Below, piece by piece: positions 44,929 through 55,032 of a stretch of 64,000 nucleotides of DNA. Position 1 is the stretch's first letter. Every line of letters begins with the position of its first letter. The stretch lies in the NCBI GenBank assembly GCA_029960045.1, contig JASCOV010000001.1, positions 248,001-312,000 on the forward strand, written 5' to 3'. Source of the stretch: Flavobacteriaceae bacterium PS02293 (GTDB taxonomy: Bacteria > Bacteroidota > Bacteroidia > Flavobacteriales > Weeksellaceae). The notes beneath the pieces are model-generated. The model ran no database searches. It was given only the letters and a program-made list of their open reading frames with translations, and was not told where the DNA came from. Position numbers and translations under genes: made by a program.

Positions 44929-45492
44929 ATGGCAACAAGCAACGATATTAGAAAAGGACTTTGCATAGAATTCAGCAATGATATTTTCAAAGTGATAGAA
45001 TTTATGCACGTAAAACCGGGTAAAGGTCCTGCTTTCGTAAGAACAAAATTAAAATCTGTAACCAACGGAAAAGTTTTAGATAACACTTTCTCTGCAGGTC
45101 ACAAAATTGACGAAGTAAAGGTAATCACAAGAAAATTCCAATATCTTTATGATGATGAGAATGGTTTTCACTTTATGAATAACGACGATTTCTCTCAACT
45201 TTATCTTGACAAAGAAATGATTGAAAATTCTCAGTTTATGAAAGCTGGAGAAGAGGTGACGATCATCTTGAAAGAAGTTGACGAAACGCCACTTTCTGCA
45301 GAATTGCCACAGTCTGTTTACTTAGAAGTAATCGAAGCTGATCCGGGAATCAAAGGAAATACAGCTACGAATGCACTGAAAAATGCAATTGTAGAAACCG
45401 GAGCTAGAATAAACGTTCCATTGTTCATCGAACCAGGCGACAAGATTAAAGTCAATACCGAGGACGGATCTTACCTTGAAAGAGTAAAATAA
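44929..45492 (+). CDS. efp: translation elongation factor P
   Basis: A protein of 187 residues that helps ribosomes stalled at polyproline. It has three beta-barrel domains. The loop that contacts the peptidyl-transferase centre is HVKPGKGPAFVRTKLKS, with Lys at the tip (KPGKG), the type usually modified in bacteria. Length and motifs are standard. It starts 26 nt after lpxA and ends at a hairpin. Confidence 0.97.
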   Translation: MATSNDIRKGLCIEFSNDIFKVIEFMHVKPGKGPAFVRTKLKSVTNGKVLDNTFSAGHKIDEVKVITRKFQYLYDDENGFHFMNNDDFSQLYLDKEMIENSQFMKAGEEVTIILKEVDETPLSAELPQSVYLEVIEADPGIKGNTATNALKNAIVETGARINVPLFIEPGDKIKVNTEDGSYLERVK

Positions 45493-45500
45493 ATTATATC

Positions 45501-45537
45501 AGAAAGCTGGAAGCGTGAAGTTTTCAGCTTTCTTTTT
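45501..45537 (+). terminator. terminator of the lpx-efp operon
   Basis: AGAAAGCTG / CAGCTTTCT around a 15-nt loop with a T-run, immediately before Flavo-1-like copy D. Confidence 0.65.
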
Positions 45538-45539
45538 AT

Positions 45540-45644
45540 GGCAGCTATTTCCGCCTTCCGCTCCCAATCTTTTTTGCAGACGATTTTAATATAAATAGAA
45601 TTTGAAGTTTACGCAAAAAAGGATTTCCGCTCAAGTCGGGCTGC
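45540..45644 (-). ncRNA. Flavo-1-like structured intergenic element, copy D
   Basis: Ends GGCAGCTATTTCCGCC and TCAAGTCGGGCTGC with inner TCTTTTTTGC and GCAAAAAAGGATTTCCGC: same subtype as copy C, with a longer middle. It sits between efp and the second lpxD-like gene. Confidence 0.62.
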
Positions 45645-45707
45645 AAGGTTCGCATCCATAAATACGAAGCTACCTAAAATCAAATGTCTAAATTCTAACA
45701 ACAAACT

Positions 45708-46610
45708 ATGACATTCAATCAGCCACAACAACTTAAAACAATTGCTGATATCATCAATGCAAAATATATCGGCGCAGAAGATTTCCCAGTTCTTGGAACT
45801 AATGAAATTCATATGGTGAAAACAGGAGAAATTGTCTTTGTAAACCATCCAAAATATTACGACAAAGCGCTCAATTCTGCCGCTACAATTATTTTAATCG
45901 ATAAAGAGGTAGAATGTCCGGAAGGAAAAGCACTTTTGGTTTCGGATGATCCTTTTAGAGACTTTAATAAAATCAATACCCATTTTACAAGAATTTCAAA
46001 CTTCAGAGAAGAACTTCATGATCTTGAAGTTGGAGATGGTACATTCATTCATCCTTCAGTAACAATCGGGAATGAAGTGAGAATAGGAAAAAATTGCCAC
46101 ATTTTTCCAAATGTTGTGATCGGAGACAGAACAGTTATCGGTGATAATGTAATCATTCAAGCCAACACAGTTTTAGGCGGCGATGCTTTTTATTACAGAA
46201 AACTCAATGGAAACTTTGACAGATTAATTTCAGTAGGAAACGTTATCATCGAAAATAATGTAGAAATCGGAAACGGTTGTACAATCGACAGAGGTGTTAC
46301 AGATCCAACAATCATTGGAGAAGGCAGTATTTTGGATAATCAAATTCAGATTGGTCACGACACAATTATTGGCAAAAGATGCTTGATTGCTTCACAAACC
46401 GGAATCGCAGGATGTTGTATTATCGAAGATGAAGTGACGATTTGGGGACAAGTAGGAATGGCTTCCGGCGTGAGAATCGAAAAAGGAACCGTTCTTCTTG
46501 CAAAAACAGGTATCAACAGAGATTTGAAAAAAGGAACTTACTTTGGACCAATTGCAGAAGAATTCCGTGAGTATCTAAGAAAAGAAGTCAGAATCAAAAA
46601 TCTGAAGTAA
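45708..46610 (+). CDS. LpxD-like acyltransferase paralogue
   Basis: A protein of 300 residues. A shorter LpxD-type N-terminal domain ([35 protein letters not shown]) is followed by hexapeptide repeats ([21 protein letters not shown]) and [14 protein letters not shown], where the catalytic His of LpxD is kept. It lacks LpxD's C-terminal helix tail. Many Bacteroidota have two lpxD-like genes in this cluster. Whether this one also acylates lipid A precursors or another sugar nucleotide cannot be told from sequence. Confidence 0.85.
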   Translation: MTFNQPQQLKTIADIINAKYIGAEDFPVLGTNEIHMVKTGEIVFVNHPKYYDKALNSAATIILIDKEVECPEGKALLVSDDPFRDFNKINTHFTRISNFREELHDLEVGDGTFIHPSVTIGNEVRIGKNCHIFPNVVIGDRTVIGDNVIIQANTVLGGDAFYYRKLNGNFDRLISVGNVIIENNVEIGNGCTIDRGVTDPTIIGEGSILDNQIQIGHDTIIGKRCLIASQTGIAGCCIIEDEVTIWGQVGMASGVRIEKGTVLLAKTGINRDLKKGTYFGPIAEEFREYLRKEVRIKNLK

Positions 46611-46669
46611 ATCATATTTTATTAATCCAAAAAATTATTGATTACAAGAAATTTTTGGATTATTATCGT

Positions 46670-46677
46670 TAATTTTG
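46670..46677 (+). promoter_or_regulatory. -7 box upstream of sucD
   Basis: TAATTTTG, 42 nt before the sucD start. An AT-only inverted repeat AATCCAAAAA / TTTTTGGATT lies just upstream (46625-46661). Confidence 0.45.
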
Positions 46678-46719
46678 CGAATAACAAAGTTTTATAAAAT
46701 CAATAAATTACAATAAAAA

Positions 46720-47592
46720 ATGTCAGTATTAGTAAACAAAGATTCTAAAGTTATCGTACAAGGATTTACAGGTAACGAAGGTACTTTCCACGCAGGTCAA
46801 ATGATCGATTACGGAACCAACGTTGTTGGAGGTGTAACTCCAGGAAAAGGAGGTTCTGAGCACCTTGGTAAGCCGGTTTTCAATTCTGTGGCAGAAGCTG
46901 TGGAGAAAGCAGGAGCTAATGTGAGTATTATTTTCGTTCCGCCTGCATTTGCTGCAGATGCTGTAATGGAAGCTGCTGAGGCAGGTATCAAAGTTATTGT
47001 ATGTATCACAGAAGGGATTCCTGTTGCTGATATGGTAAAAGTTAAGGATTATATCCAAGACAGAGACGTTCGTTTGATCGGTCCAAACTGTCCTGGTATC
47101 ATCACTTCAGACGAAGCTAAAATCGGTATTATGCCAGGTTTCGTTTTCAAAAAAGGAAAAGTGGGGATTGTTTCAAAATCTGGAACTTTAACTTACGAAG
47201 CTGCTGATCAGGTAGTGAAAGCTGGTTTCGGAGTTTCTACAGCTATCGGAATTGGTGGAGATCCAATCATCGGAACGACTACTAAAGAAGCTTTGGAATT
47301 GTTCATCAACGATCCGGAAACTGAAGCGGTTGTAATGATCGGAGAAATCGGTGGATCTTTGGAAGCTGAAGCTGCAAGATGGTACAAAGCTAGTGGTTCT
47401 ACAAAACCAGTTGTAGGATTTATCGCTGGACAGACTGCGCCTAAAGGAAGAACAATGGGTCACGCAGGTGCAATCGTAGGTGGAGATGATGATACTGCAC
47501 AGGCAAAAATGGCTATTATGGCAGAAAACGGAATTCACGTTGTAGATTCTCCGGCAGAAATTGGAGTAACTGTAGCGAAGGTTCTTGCATAA
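46720..47592 (+). CDS. sucD: succinate--CoA ligase, alpha subunit
   Basis: A protein of 290 residues of the citric acid cycle; it converts succinyl-CoA to succinate with nucleotide triphosphate formation. The CoA-binding Rossmann start [20 protein letters not shown], the [20 protein letters not shown] segment and the phospho-His loop [13 protein letters not shown] are all present. The beta subunit (sucC) is not adjacent in this window. It ends at a strong hairpin. Confidence 0.97.
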   Translation: MSVLVNKDSKVIVQGFTGNEGTFHAGQMIDYGTNVVGGVTPGKGGSEHLGKPVFNSVAEAVEKAGANVSIIFVPPAFAADAVMEAAEAGIKVIVCITEGIPVADMVKVKDYIQDRDVRLIGPNCPGIITSDEAKIGIMPGFVFKKGKVGIVSKSGTLTYEAADQVVKAGFGVSTAIGIGGDPIIGTTTKEALELFINDPETEAVVMIGEIGGSLEAEAARWYKASGSTKPVVGFIAGQTAPKGRTMGHAGAIVGGDDDTAQAKMAIMAENGIHVVDSPAEIGVTVAKVLA

Positions 47593-47625
47593 TATAATTG
47601 ATTAAAATCTTTTATTAAATATATT

Positions 47626-47659
47626 TTGAGAAGCTCAAATGGAGCTTCTCAATTTTTTT
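47626..47659 (+). terminator. terminator of sucD
   Basis: TTGAGAAGCTC / GAGCTTCTCAA around AAATG, then seven T. Confidence 0.9.
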
Positions 47660-47699
47660 ATTTAAATTTGAAAAGAAAAATATTTATAAAAACACAAGT

Positions 47700-48368
47700 A
47701 TGAAAAAAGTACTTTTTGCATCTTTAATTTTATCTTCCTTTTTGTCGCAAGCACAAATCGATTTCAGGTCAACTGAATTTGGTATTGTTGCAGGAGGAAC
47801 ATATTCAAGAGTTAGAAATGCACACAATCCTTCGGGGGCAAGAATTTCTCTTTTAGGGGGAATTACTGCTCAAGCACCTATGGGTACTGCCGAACAATAT
47901 TATCTTCAAATGGAGGCTTTATATTTTGGAGCAGGAGAATCGGGAAAAGCAAAAGATTCAAAAGGCGCACCGGGATATGATGCTATTTATGGTAATAATT
48001 ATCTAAGTGTCCCTATTAACTTGAAAGTTTATTTTTCTGAAGCTGAATCTGAGTTTTATGGATTGATTGGCCCGAGATTGAACTTTTTAATTAATCAAAA
48101 AATTAAAAACCCTAGCAGACCTGTTTATACAGAAGAAGGAGATCCTGCTCATCCGGGATTTAACGGTAAAGCTAATCCTTTTAATCTAGGAGTAGGTGCG
48201 GGTGTTGGTTTCAGTTACAAACGTCAGTTGGAGATTGCTTTGAAATTCGATATAGGTCTATCAAATGCATATCCAAATATGGTGGAATCATGGACCTCTG
48301 ATCCCAATACTGAAAAGAAAAAATCAGAACAAGTTTTAAGTTTAGGTTTGACTTATTTCTTCAAATAA
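47700..48368 (+). CDS. PorT-like outer-membrane beta-barrel protein
   Basis: A protein of 222 residues with the signal peptide MKKVLFASLILSSFLSQAQ. Strands alternate with glycine and aromatic residues (EFGIVAGGTYSRV, YYLQMEALYFGAG, LSVPINLKVYFSE, FYGLIGPRLNFLIN) and it ends in a hydrophobic strand with terminal Phe-Lys (LSLGLTYFFK), as outer-membrane barrels do. The size fits the PorT/OmpA-like 8-strand group. Function is unknown. Confidence 0.75.
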   Translation: MKKVLFASLILSSFLSQAQIDFRSTEFGIVAGGTYSRVRNAHNPSGARISLLGGITAQAPMGTAEQYYLQMEALYFGAGESGKAKDSKGAPGYDAIYGNNYLSVPINLKVYFSEAESEFYGLIGPRLNFLINQKIKNPSRPVYTEEGDPAHPGFNGKANPFNLGVGAGVGFSYKRQLEIALKFDIGLSNAYPNMVESWTSDPNTEKKKSEQVLSLGLTYFFK

Positions 48369-48409
48369 AAAAACAAAGGCTGTGAAATTTTCACAGCCTT
48401 TGTTTTTTT
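48366..48409. terminator. bidirectional terminator between the barrel gene and recA
   Basis: AACAAAGGCTGTGA / TCACAGCCTTTGTT, flanked by A-run and T-run, between converging genes. Confidence 0.92.
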
Positions 48410-49409
48410 ATTTATTTTTAATAATTTCTCTGATCTTACCTTCTATTTCCTCGGATAGTTCAGGGTTATCTTTCAAGAGGTCTTTTACAGCATCACGACC
48501 TTGTCCAAGCTTTGTTTCTTCATAACTGAACCAAGATCCGCTTTTCTTAACTACAGCAAGATCTACTGCCGTATCAAGAATTTCGCCAGATTTAGAAATT
48601 CCTTCTCCGTACATAATATCAAATTCGGCCATTTTGAAAGGTGGAGCAACTTTGTTTTTCACAATTTTCACTTTCACACGGCTTCCAACAGCTTCATCAC
48701 CATTTTTTATAGGAGCACTTGCTTTTCTGATGTCAATTCTTACAGATGCATAGAATTTAAGAGCATTTCCTCCTGTAGTAGTTTCTGGATTTCCAAACAT
48801 AACTCCGATTTTTTCACGAAGCTGATTGATGAAGATTACTGTACATTTTGTTCTTGAGATTGATCCTGTCAATTTTCTCAGAGCCTGAGACATCAATCTT
48901 GCGTGAAGACCCATTTTGGAATCTCCCATTTCGCCTTCTATTTCGGCTTTCGGCGTCAATGCAGCTACAGAATCGATTACTACAATATCAATTGCACCCG
49001 ATCTGATCAAGTTATCGGCAATTTCCAAAGCCTGTTCCCCATTATCCGGTTGAGAGATAATTAAGTTTTCCAAATCAACACCCAATTTTGCTGCGTAACC
49101 TCTGTCAAATGCGTGCTCGGCATCTATGAAAGCGGCGATGCCTCCCGTTTTTTGTGCTTCAGCAATAGCGTGTAAAGTAAGTGTTGTTTTACCGGAAGAT
49201 TCAGGCCCGTAGATTTCTATTACTCTTCCTCTTGGATACCCGCCAACGCCTAAAGCCAAGTCAATTCCTAATGATCCGGAAGGAATTACTTCTATTGTGT
49301 GGTCCACAGAATCCTCGCCCAAAGTCATTACGGTGCCTTTTCCGTAGGTTTTATCTAGTTTTTCCAGCACCAGTTGTAGTGCTTTTTTCTTATCGTCTAT
49401 AGTGCTCAT
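48408..49409 (-). CDS. recA: recombinase A
   Basis: A protein of 333 residues, the strand-exchange and SOS co-protease protein. Walker A is [10 protein letters not shown], then [13 protein letters not shown], Walker [14 protein letters not shown], and the DNA-binding loop region [37 protein letters not shown] is also present. Length is near normal with a short acidic C-tail. No LexA box is evident upstream. Confidence 0.98.
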   Translation of the reverse strand: MSTIDDKKKALQLVLEKLDKTYGKGTVMTLGEDSVDHTIEVIPSGSLGIDLALGVGGYPRGRVIEIYGPESSGKTTLTLHAIAEAQKTGGIAAFIDAEHAFDRGYAAKLGVDLENLIISQPDNGEQALEIADNLIRSGAIDIVVIDSVAALTPKAEIEGEMGDSKMGLHARLMSQALRKLTGSISRTKCTVIFINQLREKIGVMFGNPETTTGGNALKFYASVRIDIRKASAPIKNGDEAVGSRVKVKIVKNKVAPPFKMAEFDIMYGEGISKSGEILDTAVDLAVVKKSGSWFSYEETKLGQGRDAVKDLLKDNPELSEEIEGKIREIIKNK

Positions 49410-49428
49410 TGTTTCAAAAAATTATTCT

Positions 49429-49460
49429 CAAAAATACGGAATTTTAAAATCAAAATCCAA
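49429..49460 (-). promoter_or_regulatory. promoter of recA
   Basis: Minus strand: TTG at 49460-49458, 21-nt spacer, TATTTTTG at 49436-49429, then 19 nt to the start codon. This is a full match to the Bacteroidota TTG-N(17-23)-TAnnTTTG pattern. Confidence 0.7.
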
Positions 49461-49499
49461 TATTATTTTGACATGAGATTTTAATTTATTAATCGAATT

Positions 49500-50696
49500 T
49501 TAATGAAAATTTGAATTTTTTGTGATGTTCAAATAATCTTTCAAAACTTTTAATTGATCCTTATTTCCCTTCTTTATTTGTGTCTCTCTGCTTATTGTTT
49601 TTTCATAGATTTTATTGAAAATCTTCTTGGACAAAGGGAATAAATTTCTGCTTTTAACTTTAGGAATCTCTAATCTTTCACAAACCTCATCGTCCAACAA
49701 AAACCAAGTACAGCAGATATGCAAATAGCGAAGGTTTTTTCTTTGAAAATTAAATTTAAGAATAGGATTTTCCAAAGATTCATTTAATAAAGAATGAGCT
49801 AATAAAACTGAATCTTTGTCCGCAGGCGGTTGTACAGCTGACCATAGATAAAAATATTCTGTTGCTTGCTTTTTGTTATCAGGTAAAAGTTTCTCAGGAA
49901 TTCCTAACAGGTAGCCTACGTATTTCCAAAGGTGAAAAAGTCCCTTTTCCTCTTTTTCTGAAAATGTATTTCCTAATTTGTGTAAACTGTATAAAAATAC
50001 CAAGCTGAAACCGATATAAGTTGCCATCATATCCCAGGAATTGATGGGTTCTCCCCAGTTTTTAGTATCCCAATTTTTATAATGTTTCTTGATGGAAAGT
50101 CTTGCGTAGGAATGGATGAGTCTTGTTTTAATAGCAAATTCGTAACCTTTTTGATGCGTGAAAAGTGAATTGGTTCTTGTAACATTAACCCAGAAATCTA
50201 AAGTTTCTGATAAGCGTTTGACAGCACCTTTTTTCAAAGCTTCTGTTACTATAAGAGGTTTGTTGAGATAGGCATAATCATATCCGCCAATCAAACAGTA
50301 ATCTCTTAAAGAAATCAAAGAATCTACGTTGCAACGCATACAAAGTTCGGCGCCACTTTTTATTAATTCAAAATCCACCCATTCCGGAACAGATTGAGTT
50401 TGTCCGAAGAGTATTTTTACGCTTTTAGGAGTTTCGTCGTTTTCTGAAATTCCATTTTGTATATAATTTTCAATTTGTTTTGAAGCTGCAGGAAATGACT
50501 GTGTAAAATAAACTTCTTTTACAACTTCATCTCCAATTTCATCGACCTCATAAAAGAAATGAGAGAATTTTTCAAAATCTTCAAAGTTGACTTTAGCTCC
50601 AGAAAATTCTATAAGTTGTTTACCATTTCCGGTTTCCCAAAAGTTTTTGAAATGAGCTGAATTTTTGAATTGAGGTTGTAAAATTATTTTTTCCAT
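49500..50696 (-). CDS. oxygenase MpaB family protein (DUF2236)
   Basis: A protein of 398 residues, no signal peptide. It shows the MpaB/latex-clearing-protein pattern of heme oxygenases: LRDYCLIGGYDYAYLNKPLIVTEAL, FWVNVTRTNSLF, KTRLIHSYARLSI with the conserved His, and INSWDMMATYIGFSLVF. Characterised relatives cleave polyisoprene or oxidise meroterpenoids using heme b. The substrate here is unknown. It is single, between recA and gap on the minus strand. Confidence 0.82.
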   Translation of the reverse strand: MEKIILQPQFKNSAHFKNFWETGNGKQLIEFSGAKVNFEDFEKFSHFFYEVDEIGDEVVKEVYFTQSFPAASKQIENYIQNGISENDETPKSVKILFGQTQSVPEWVDFELIKSGAELCMRCNVDSLISLRDYCLIGGYDYAYLNKPLIVTEALKKGAVKRLSETLDFWVNVTRTNSLFTHQKGYEFAIKTRLIHSYARLSIKKHYKNWDTKNWGEPINSWDMMATYIGFSLVFLYSLHKLGNTFSEKEEKGLFHLWKYVGYLLGIPEKLLPDNKKQATEYFYLWSAVQPPADKDSVLLAHSLLNESLENPILKFNFQRKNLRYLHICCTWFLLDDEVCERLEIPKVKSRNLFPLSKKIFNKIYEKTISRETQIKKGNKDQLKVLKDYLNITKNSNFH

Positions 50697-50762
50697 CTTA
50701 GATAAAGTTACAATTATTACTCCATAATTTGATTGTGAGTTTTATCATTAATGAACATAAAA

Positions 50763-50791
50763 AAACCTTTCAAAATGAATTTGAAAGGTTT
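50763..50791 (-). terminator. terminator of gap
   Basis: AAACCTTT / AAAGGTTT around CAAAATGAATTTG, about 23 nt after the gap stop, with T-rich sequence on the minus strand. Confidence 0.75.
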
Positions 50792-50813
50792 AATTTTATC
50801 AAAAAGCTTCAGA

Positions 50814-51845
<1,032 letters not shown>

Positions 51846-51874
51846 TTACTATAAATTTACGAAAAAATAAGGAA

Positions 51875-52861
51875 TTACATAGCAAGAATCTCTGCTATTT
51901 TAAGTAAGTCTTTATCTATTTCGTTATGTTTTTTGATTGCTTCCTCGATTGTTGTATAAGTAATTTTGTTGGATTGCATTCCTACCATCACTTTGTTTTT
52001 TCCTTCCATTAATCCAATGACAGCGCCGTATCCAAGGTGACTTGCCAAAACTCTGTCTGCACAGCTTGGAGATCCTCCTCTTTGGATGTGACCAAGAATT
52101 GCTACACGAATGTCATAACTAGGAAATTCTTCTTTGGTAGCTTTTGCTAAGTCATAGATACTTGCTAATTCTTCACCTTCCGCAACTACTACAATGCTGG
52201 ATGATTTACCTACTTTCTCAGCAGTTTTAAAAGTGTTGAAAAGATCTTCCAAACTATCTTTTCTTTCAGGAATCAAGATGTCAAGAGCACCGGTTGCAAT
52301 TCCACTGTTTAATGCAATGAAACCCGCATCACGACCCATTACTTCCACAAAGAAAACTCTGTTATGAGAAGTTGCTGTATCACGGATTTTATCAATAGCG
52401 TCCATTGCTGTGTTAAGGGCGGTATCGTAACCAATGGTTTTATCTGTCCCGAAGATATCGTTATCAATAGTCCCTGGAACACCAATTACTTTGACACCAT
52501 ATTCTTCATTGAAGACTTTAGCTCCGGTAAAACTTCCGTCCCCACCGATGCAAACTAAAGCATCAATACCTAATTTTACACACTGATCGTAAGCTTTTTT
52601 TCGGCCTTCTGGTGTCATAAATTCTTTAGATCTTGCAGATTTCAGAATCGTTCCACCTTGATTAATAATATTTTTGACGGAACGTGGTCCCATCTTTATA
52701 ACATCACCAGCGATCAAACCATTGTAACCTTCTCGGATTCCGTAACAGTCTATGTCGTAGTGATTTGCTGTTCTTACAACAGCTCTAAGTGCAGCATTCA
52801 TCCCAGGAGCATCACCTCCAGAAGTCAAAACCGCAATAGATTTTATGTTGTTTTCTGACAT
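51875..52861 (-). CDS. pfkA: ATP-dependent 6-phosphofructokinase
   Basis: A protein of 328 residues of the bacterial PFK group A, the committed glycolytic step. SIAVLTSGGDAPGMNAALRAV binds ATP, CIGGDGSFTGA and GTIDNDIFGTDKTIGYDTALN hold the catalytic Asp, and FVEVMGRDAGFIAL and GHIQRGGSPSCADRVL bind the sugar phosphate. GGDGS with Gly at the second metal position supports ATP rather than PPi use. It is the first gene of the pfkA-gap pair. Confidence 0.98.
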   Translation of the reverse strand: MSENNIKSIAVLTSGGDAPGMNAALRAVVRTANHYDIDCYGIREGYNGLIAGDVIKMGPRSVKNIINQGGTILKSARSKEFMTPEGRKKAYDQCVKLGIDALVCIGGDGSFTGAKVFNEEYGVKVIGVPGTIDNDIFGTDKTIGYDTALNTAMDAIDKIRDTATSHNRVFFVEVMGRDAGFIALNSGIATGALDILIPERKDSLEDLFNTFKTAEKVGKSSSIVVVAEGEELASIYDLAKATKEEFPSYDIRVAILGHIQRGGSPSCADRVLASHLGYGAVIGLMEGKNKVMVGMQSNKITYTTIEEAIKKHNEIDKDLLKIAEILAM

Positions 52862-52881
52862 ATTTTCAATTTTTTTCAGAG

Positions 52882-52889
52882 CAAATTTA
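52882..52889 (-). promoter_or_regulatory. -7 box of pfkA-gap
   Basis: TAAATTTG on the minus strand, 20 nt before the pfkA start; -33 not clear. The remaining 220 nt to the divergent mdh gene is AT-rich and otherwise featureless. Confidence 0.5.
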
Positions 52890-53113
52890 CGAAATAGGAA
52901 TCATATTAAAGAATGACTTTAATATTATGATATAAATTGTATCATATGTTAAGTTTCATTGCTTCCAAATGTAGCATTTACACTTTCAAAATTGGACTTA
53001 ATTAAAATATGACAAATGTTAGAATTAAATTTCTTCTGCGCTTTGTAACTTTTATTATATTTACAACAATACAAAATAAAATTTCAAACTAATATAAAAA
53101 ATACATTATCATT

Positions 53114-54040
53114 ATGAAAGTTACCGTAGTTGGCGCAGGCGCAGTAGGAGCTAGTTGTGCAGAATACATCGCAATGAAAGACTTCGCAGCAGAAGTTGTT
53201 TTGGTAGACATCAAAGAAGGTTTCGCAGAAGGAAAAGCAATGGATTTGATGCAGACAGCGTCTTTAAATGGATTTGATACTAAAATTACTGGAACTACTG
53301 GAGATTATTCAAAAACTGCAGGTTCAAAAGTAGCGGTGATTACTTCAGGAATCCCAAGGAAGCCAGGAATGACAAGAGAAGAATTAATTGGTATCAACGC
53401 TGGAATTGTAAAAGAAGTAACTCAAAACTTAGTAAAACATTCTCCTGATGTGATTATTATTGTGGTTTCTAACCCGATGGATACAATGGCATATTTGGTA
53501 CATAAAACTTCTGGACTTCCAAAGGAAAGAATCATTGGAATGGGTGGTGCTTTGGATTCTGCAAGATTCAAATACAGATTGGCTGAAGCTTTAGAAGCGC
53601 CAATTTCTGATGTTGACGGAATGGTAATTGCTGCACACTCTGATACTGGAATGTTGCCACTTTACAGCAAAGCAACCAGAAATGGTGTTCCAGTTTCAGA
53701 ATTCTTGAGCGATGAGCAAAAAGCTAACGTAATCGAAGAAACTAAAGTTGGCGGTGCAACCTTGACCAAATTATTAGGAACTTCAGCTTGGTACGCGCCA
53801 GGTGCGGCTGTTTCTGTAATGGTTCAGGCAATTCTTTGCGACCACAAAAAAATGATTCCTTGTTCATTGATGCTTGAAGGTGAATATGGGCAAAATGATA
53901 TCTGTCTTGGCGTTCCTGCAATCATTGGGAAAAATGGTGTTGAAAAAATCGTAAACATCACTTTGACTGTTGATGAGCAACTGAAGTTTGCTGAAGCAGC
54001 ACAAGCTGTAAGAGAAGTTAACGGAGACCTTAAGTTTTAG
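53114..54040 (+). CDS. mdh: malate dehydrogenase
   Basis: A protein of 308 residues of the LDH-like MDH group (citric acid cycle). NAD-binding VVGAGAVGASCAEY, VDIKEGFAEGKAMDL, GIPRKPGMTREELI with the substrate arginines, VSNPMDTMAYL, GALDSARFKYRLAEAL and the catalytic His in VIAAHSDTGMLPLY. The Arg in the mobile loop supports malate over lactate. It diverges from pfkA and ends at a hairpin. Confidence 0.96.
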   Translation: MKVTVVGAGAVGASCAEYIAMKDFAAEVVLVDIKEGFAEGKAMDLMQTASLNGFDTKITGTTGDYSKTAGSKVAVITSGIPRKPGMTREELIGINAGIVKEVTQNLVKHSPDVIIIVVSNPMDTMAYLVHKTSGLPKERIIGMGGALDSARFKYRLAEALEAPISDVDGMVIAAHSDTGMLPLYSKATRNGVPVSEFLSDEQKANVIEETKVGGATLTKLLGTSAWYAPGAAVSVMVQAILCDHKKMIPCSLMLEGEYGQNDICLGVPAIIGKNGVEKIVNITLTVDEQLKFAEAAQAVREVNGDLKF

Positions 54041-54062
54041 TTTAAGCTTTGATATAAGATTA

Positions 54063-54088
54063 TAACGCGCTGTGAAGCGCGTTTTTTT
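54063..54088 (+). terminator. terminator of mdh
   Basis: AACGCGCT / AGCGCGTT around GTGA, then T-run. Confidence 0.88.
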
Positions 54089-54143
54089 ATGTATTAAATA
54101 AATAAAATTGTAATAAATGGTAATTTGCATTGCATAGTTCTAT

Positions 54144-54151
54144 TATATTTG
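54144..54151 (+). promoter_or_regulatory. -7 box of the GLPGLI gene
   Basis: TATATTTG, 21 nt before the start; a TTG lies 16 nt upstream of it. Confidence 0.5.
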
Positions 54152-54172
54152 TAATTTTATAAAAAATTAGTT

Positions 54173-55000
54173 ATGAAAACAGTCAATTTTTTATTTCTAT
54201 TCTTATTCTTGCAAATAGAAGCACAGACCCATAGATTTATTTATAAAGTGGATGCCAGGAAAGATTCTACACAAAATATCATAACCAGTGATTTTTTTCA
54301 TCTGGATATCAATCCTGATATGGTTTTGTATTATGGTAGAGATTTTTTTATTTCAGATTCTATAAAAAATCTCAATCTTCCTAATGGCTTTCCGGCTCCT
54401 AAACTTACTGACTTTTTTGTCCATAATATGAATAGTAAGGTCTATGATGGATACGAATTTCTTGGTTGGGATATTATAAAACGGAACTCTGAGCCTGTGC
54501 AAGTTTGGAAATTGTTTCCCGAAAATAAAATGTTTCAAAACTATGTTCTCCAAAAAGCAACGACCACTTTTGGTGGTAGAAACTGGATAGCTTGGTTTAC
54601 TAATGAGATTCCCTTTCAGGAAGGCCCTCACAAATTCCACGGTTTGCCTGGTTTAATTGTAGAATTATCAGATGACGGGAATAATTTCAGTTTCAAATTA
54701 GTAAAATCTGAAAATTATATCACTACGAATGAAATTACTCTCTTAAAAAGAATGTTCAAAAAAAACCTTTACATGGATGACGAAAGGTATAAAAAGTATA
54801 AACTTGCCCATTATGAAGATCCATTTGCCTATTTGAAGAATGGAAGAGTAGACTGGTCTCAGACAGAGGAAATTCTTCTGGATGATGGATCTAAGCTGAC
54901 AAAAGAAAATTTAAGGTCTTCAACCGAGATCCAAAGAAAATTAATTGAGAAATATAATAATCCTGTTGAACTTGATAAGGTAATTAATTATCCAAAATAA
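54173..55000 (+). CDS. GLPGLI family protein
   Basis: A protein of 275 residues with a signal peptide (MKTVNFLFLFLFLQIEAQ). The family's diagnostic motif is present as HGLPGLIVEL, preceded by WIAWFTNEIPFQEGPHKF. The family is common in Bacteroidota and its function is not known; many members are encoded beside TonB-dependent receptors, but none is adjacent here. Confidence 0.9.
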   Translation: MKTVNFLFLFLFLQIEAQTHRFIYKVDARKDSTQNIITSDFFHLDINPDMVLYYGRDFFISDSIKNLNLPNGFPAPKLTDFFVHNMNSKVYDGYEFLGWDIIKRNSEPVQVWKLFPENKMFQNYVLQKATTTFGGRNWIAWFTNEIPFQEGPHKFHGLPGLIVELSDDGNNFSFKLVKSENYITTNEITLLKRMFKKNLYMDDERYKKYKLAHYEDPFAYLKNGRVDWSQTEEILLDDGSKLTKENLRSSTEIQRKLIEKYNNPVELDKVINYPK

Positions 55001-55032
55001 TAGGCAAATTTTTTAATACAGTTGTCTTATAA

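Noticed and set aside
45609..45848. 79-codon minus-strand frame across copy D and the start of the LpxD-like gene
   Set aside because: Produced by the repeat element and antisense codons; no independent support.
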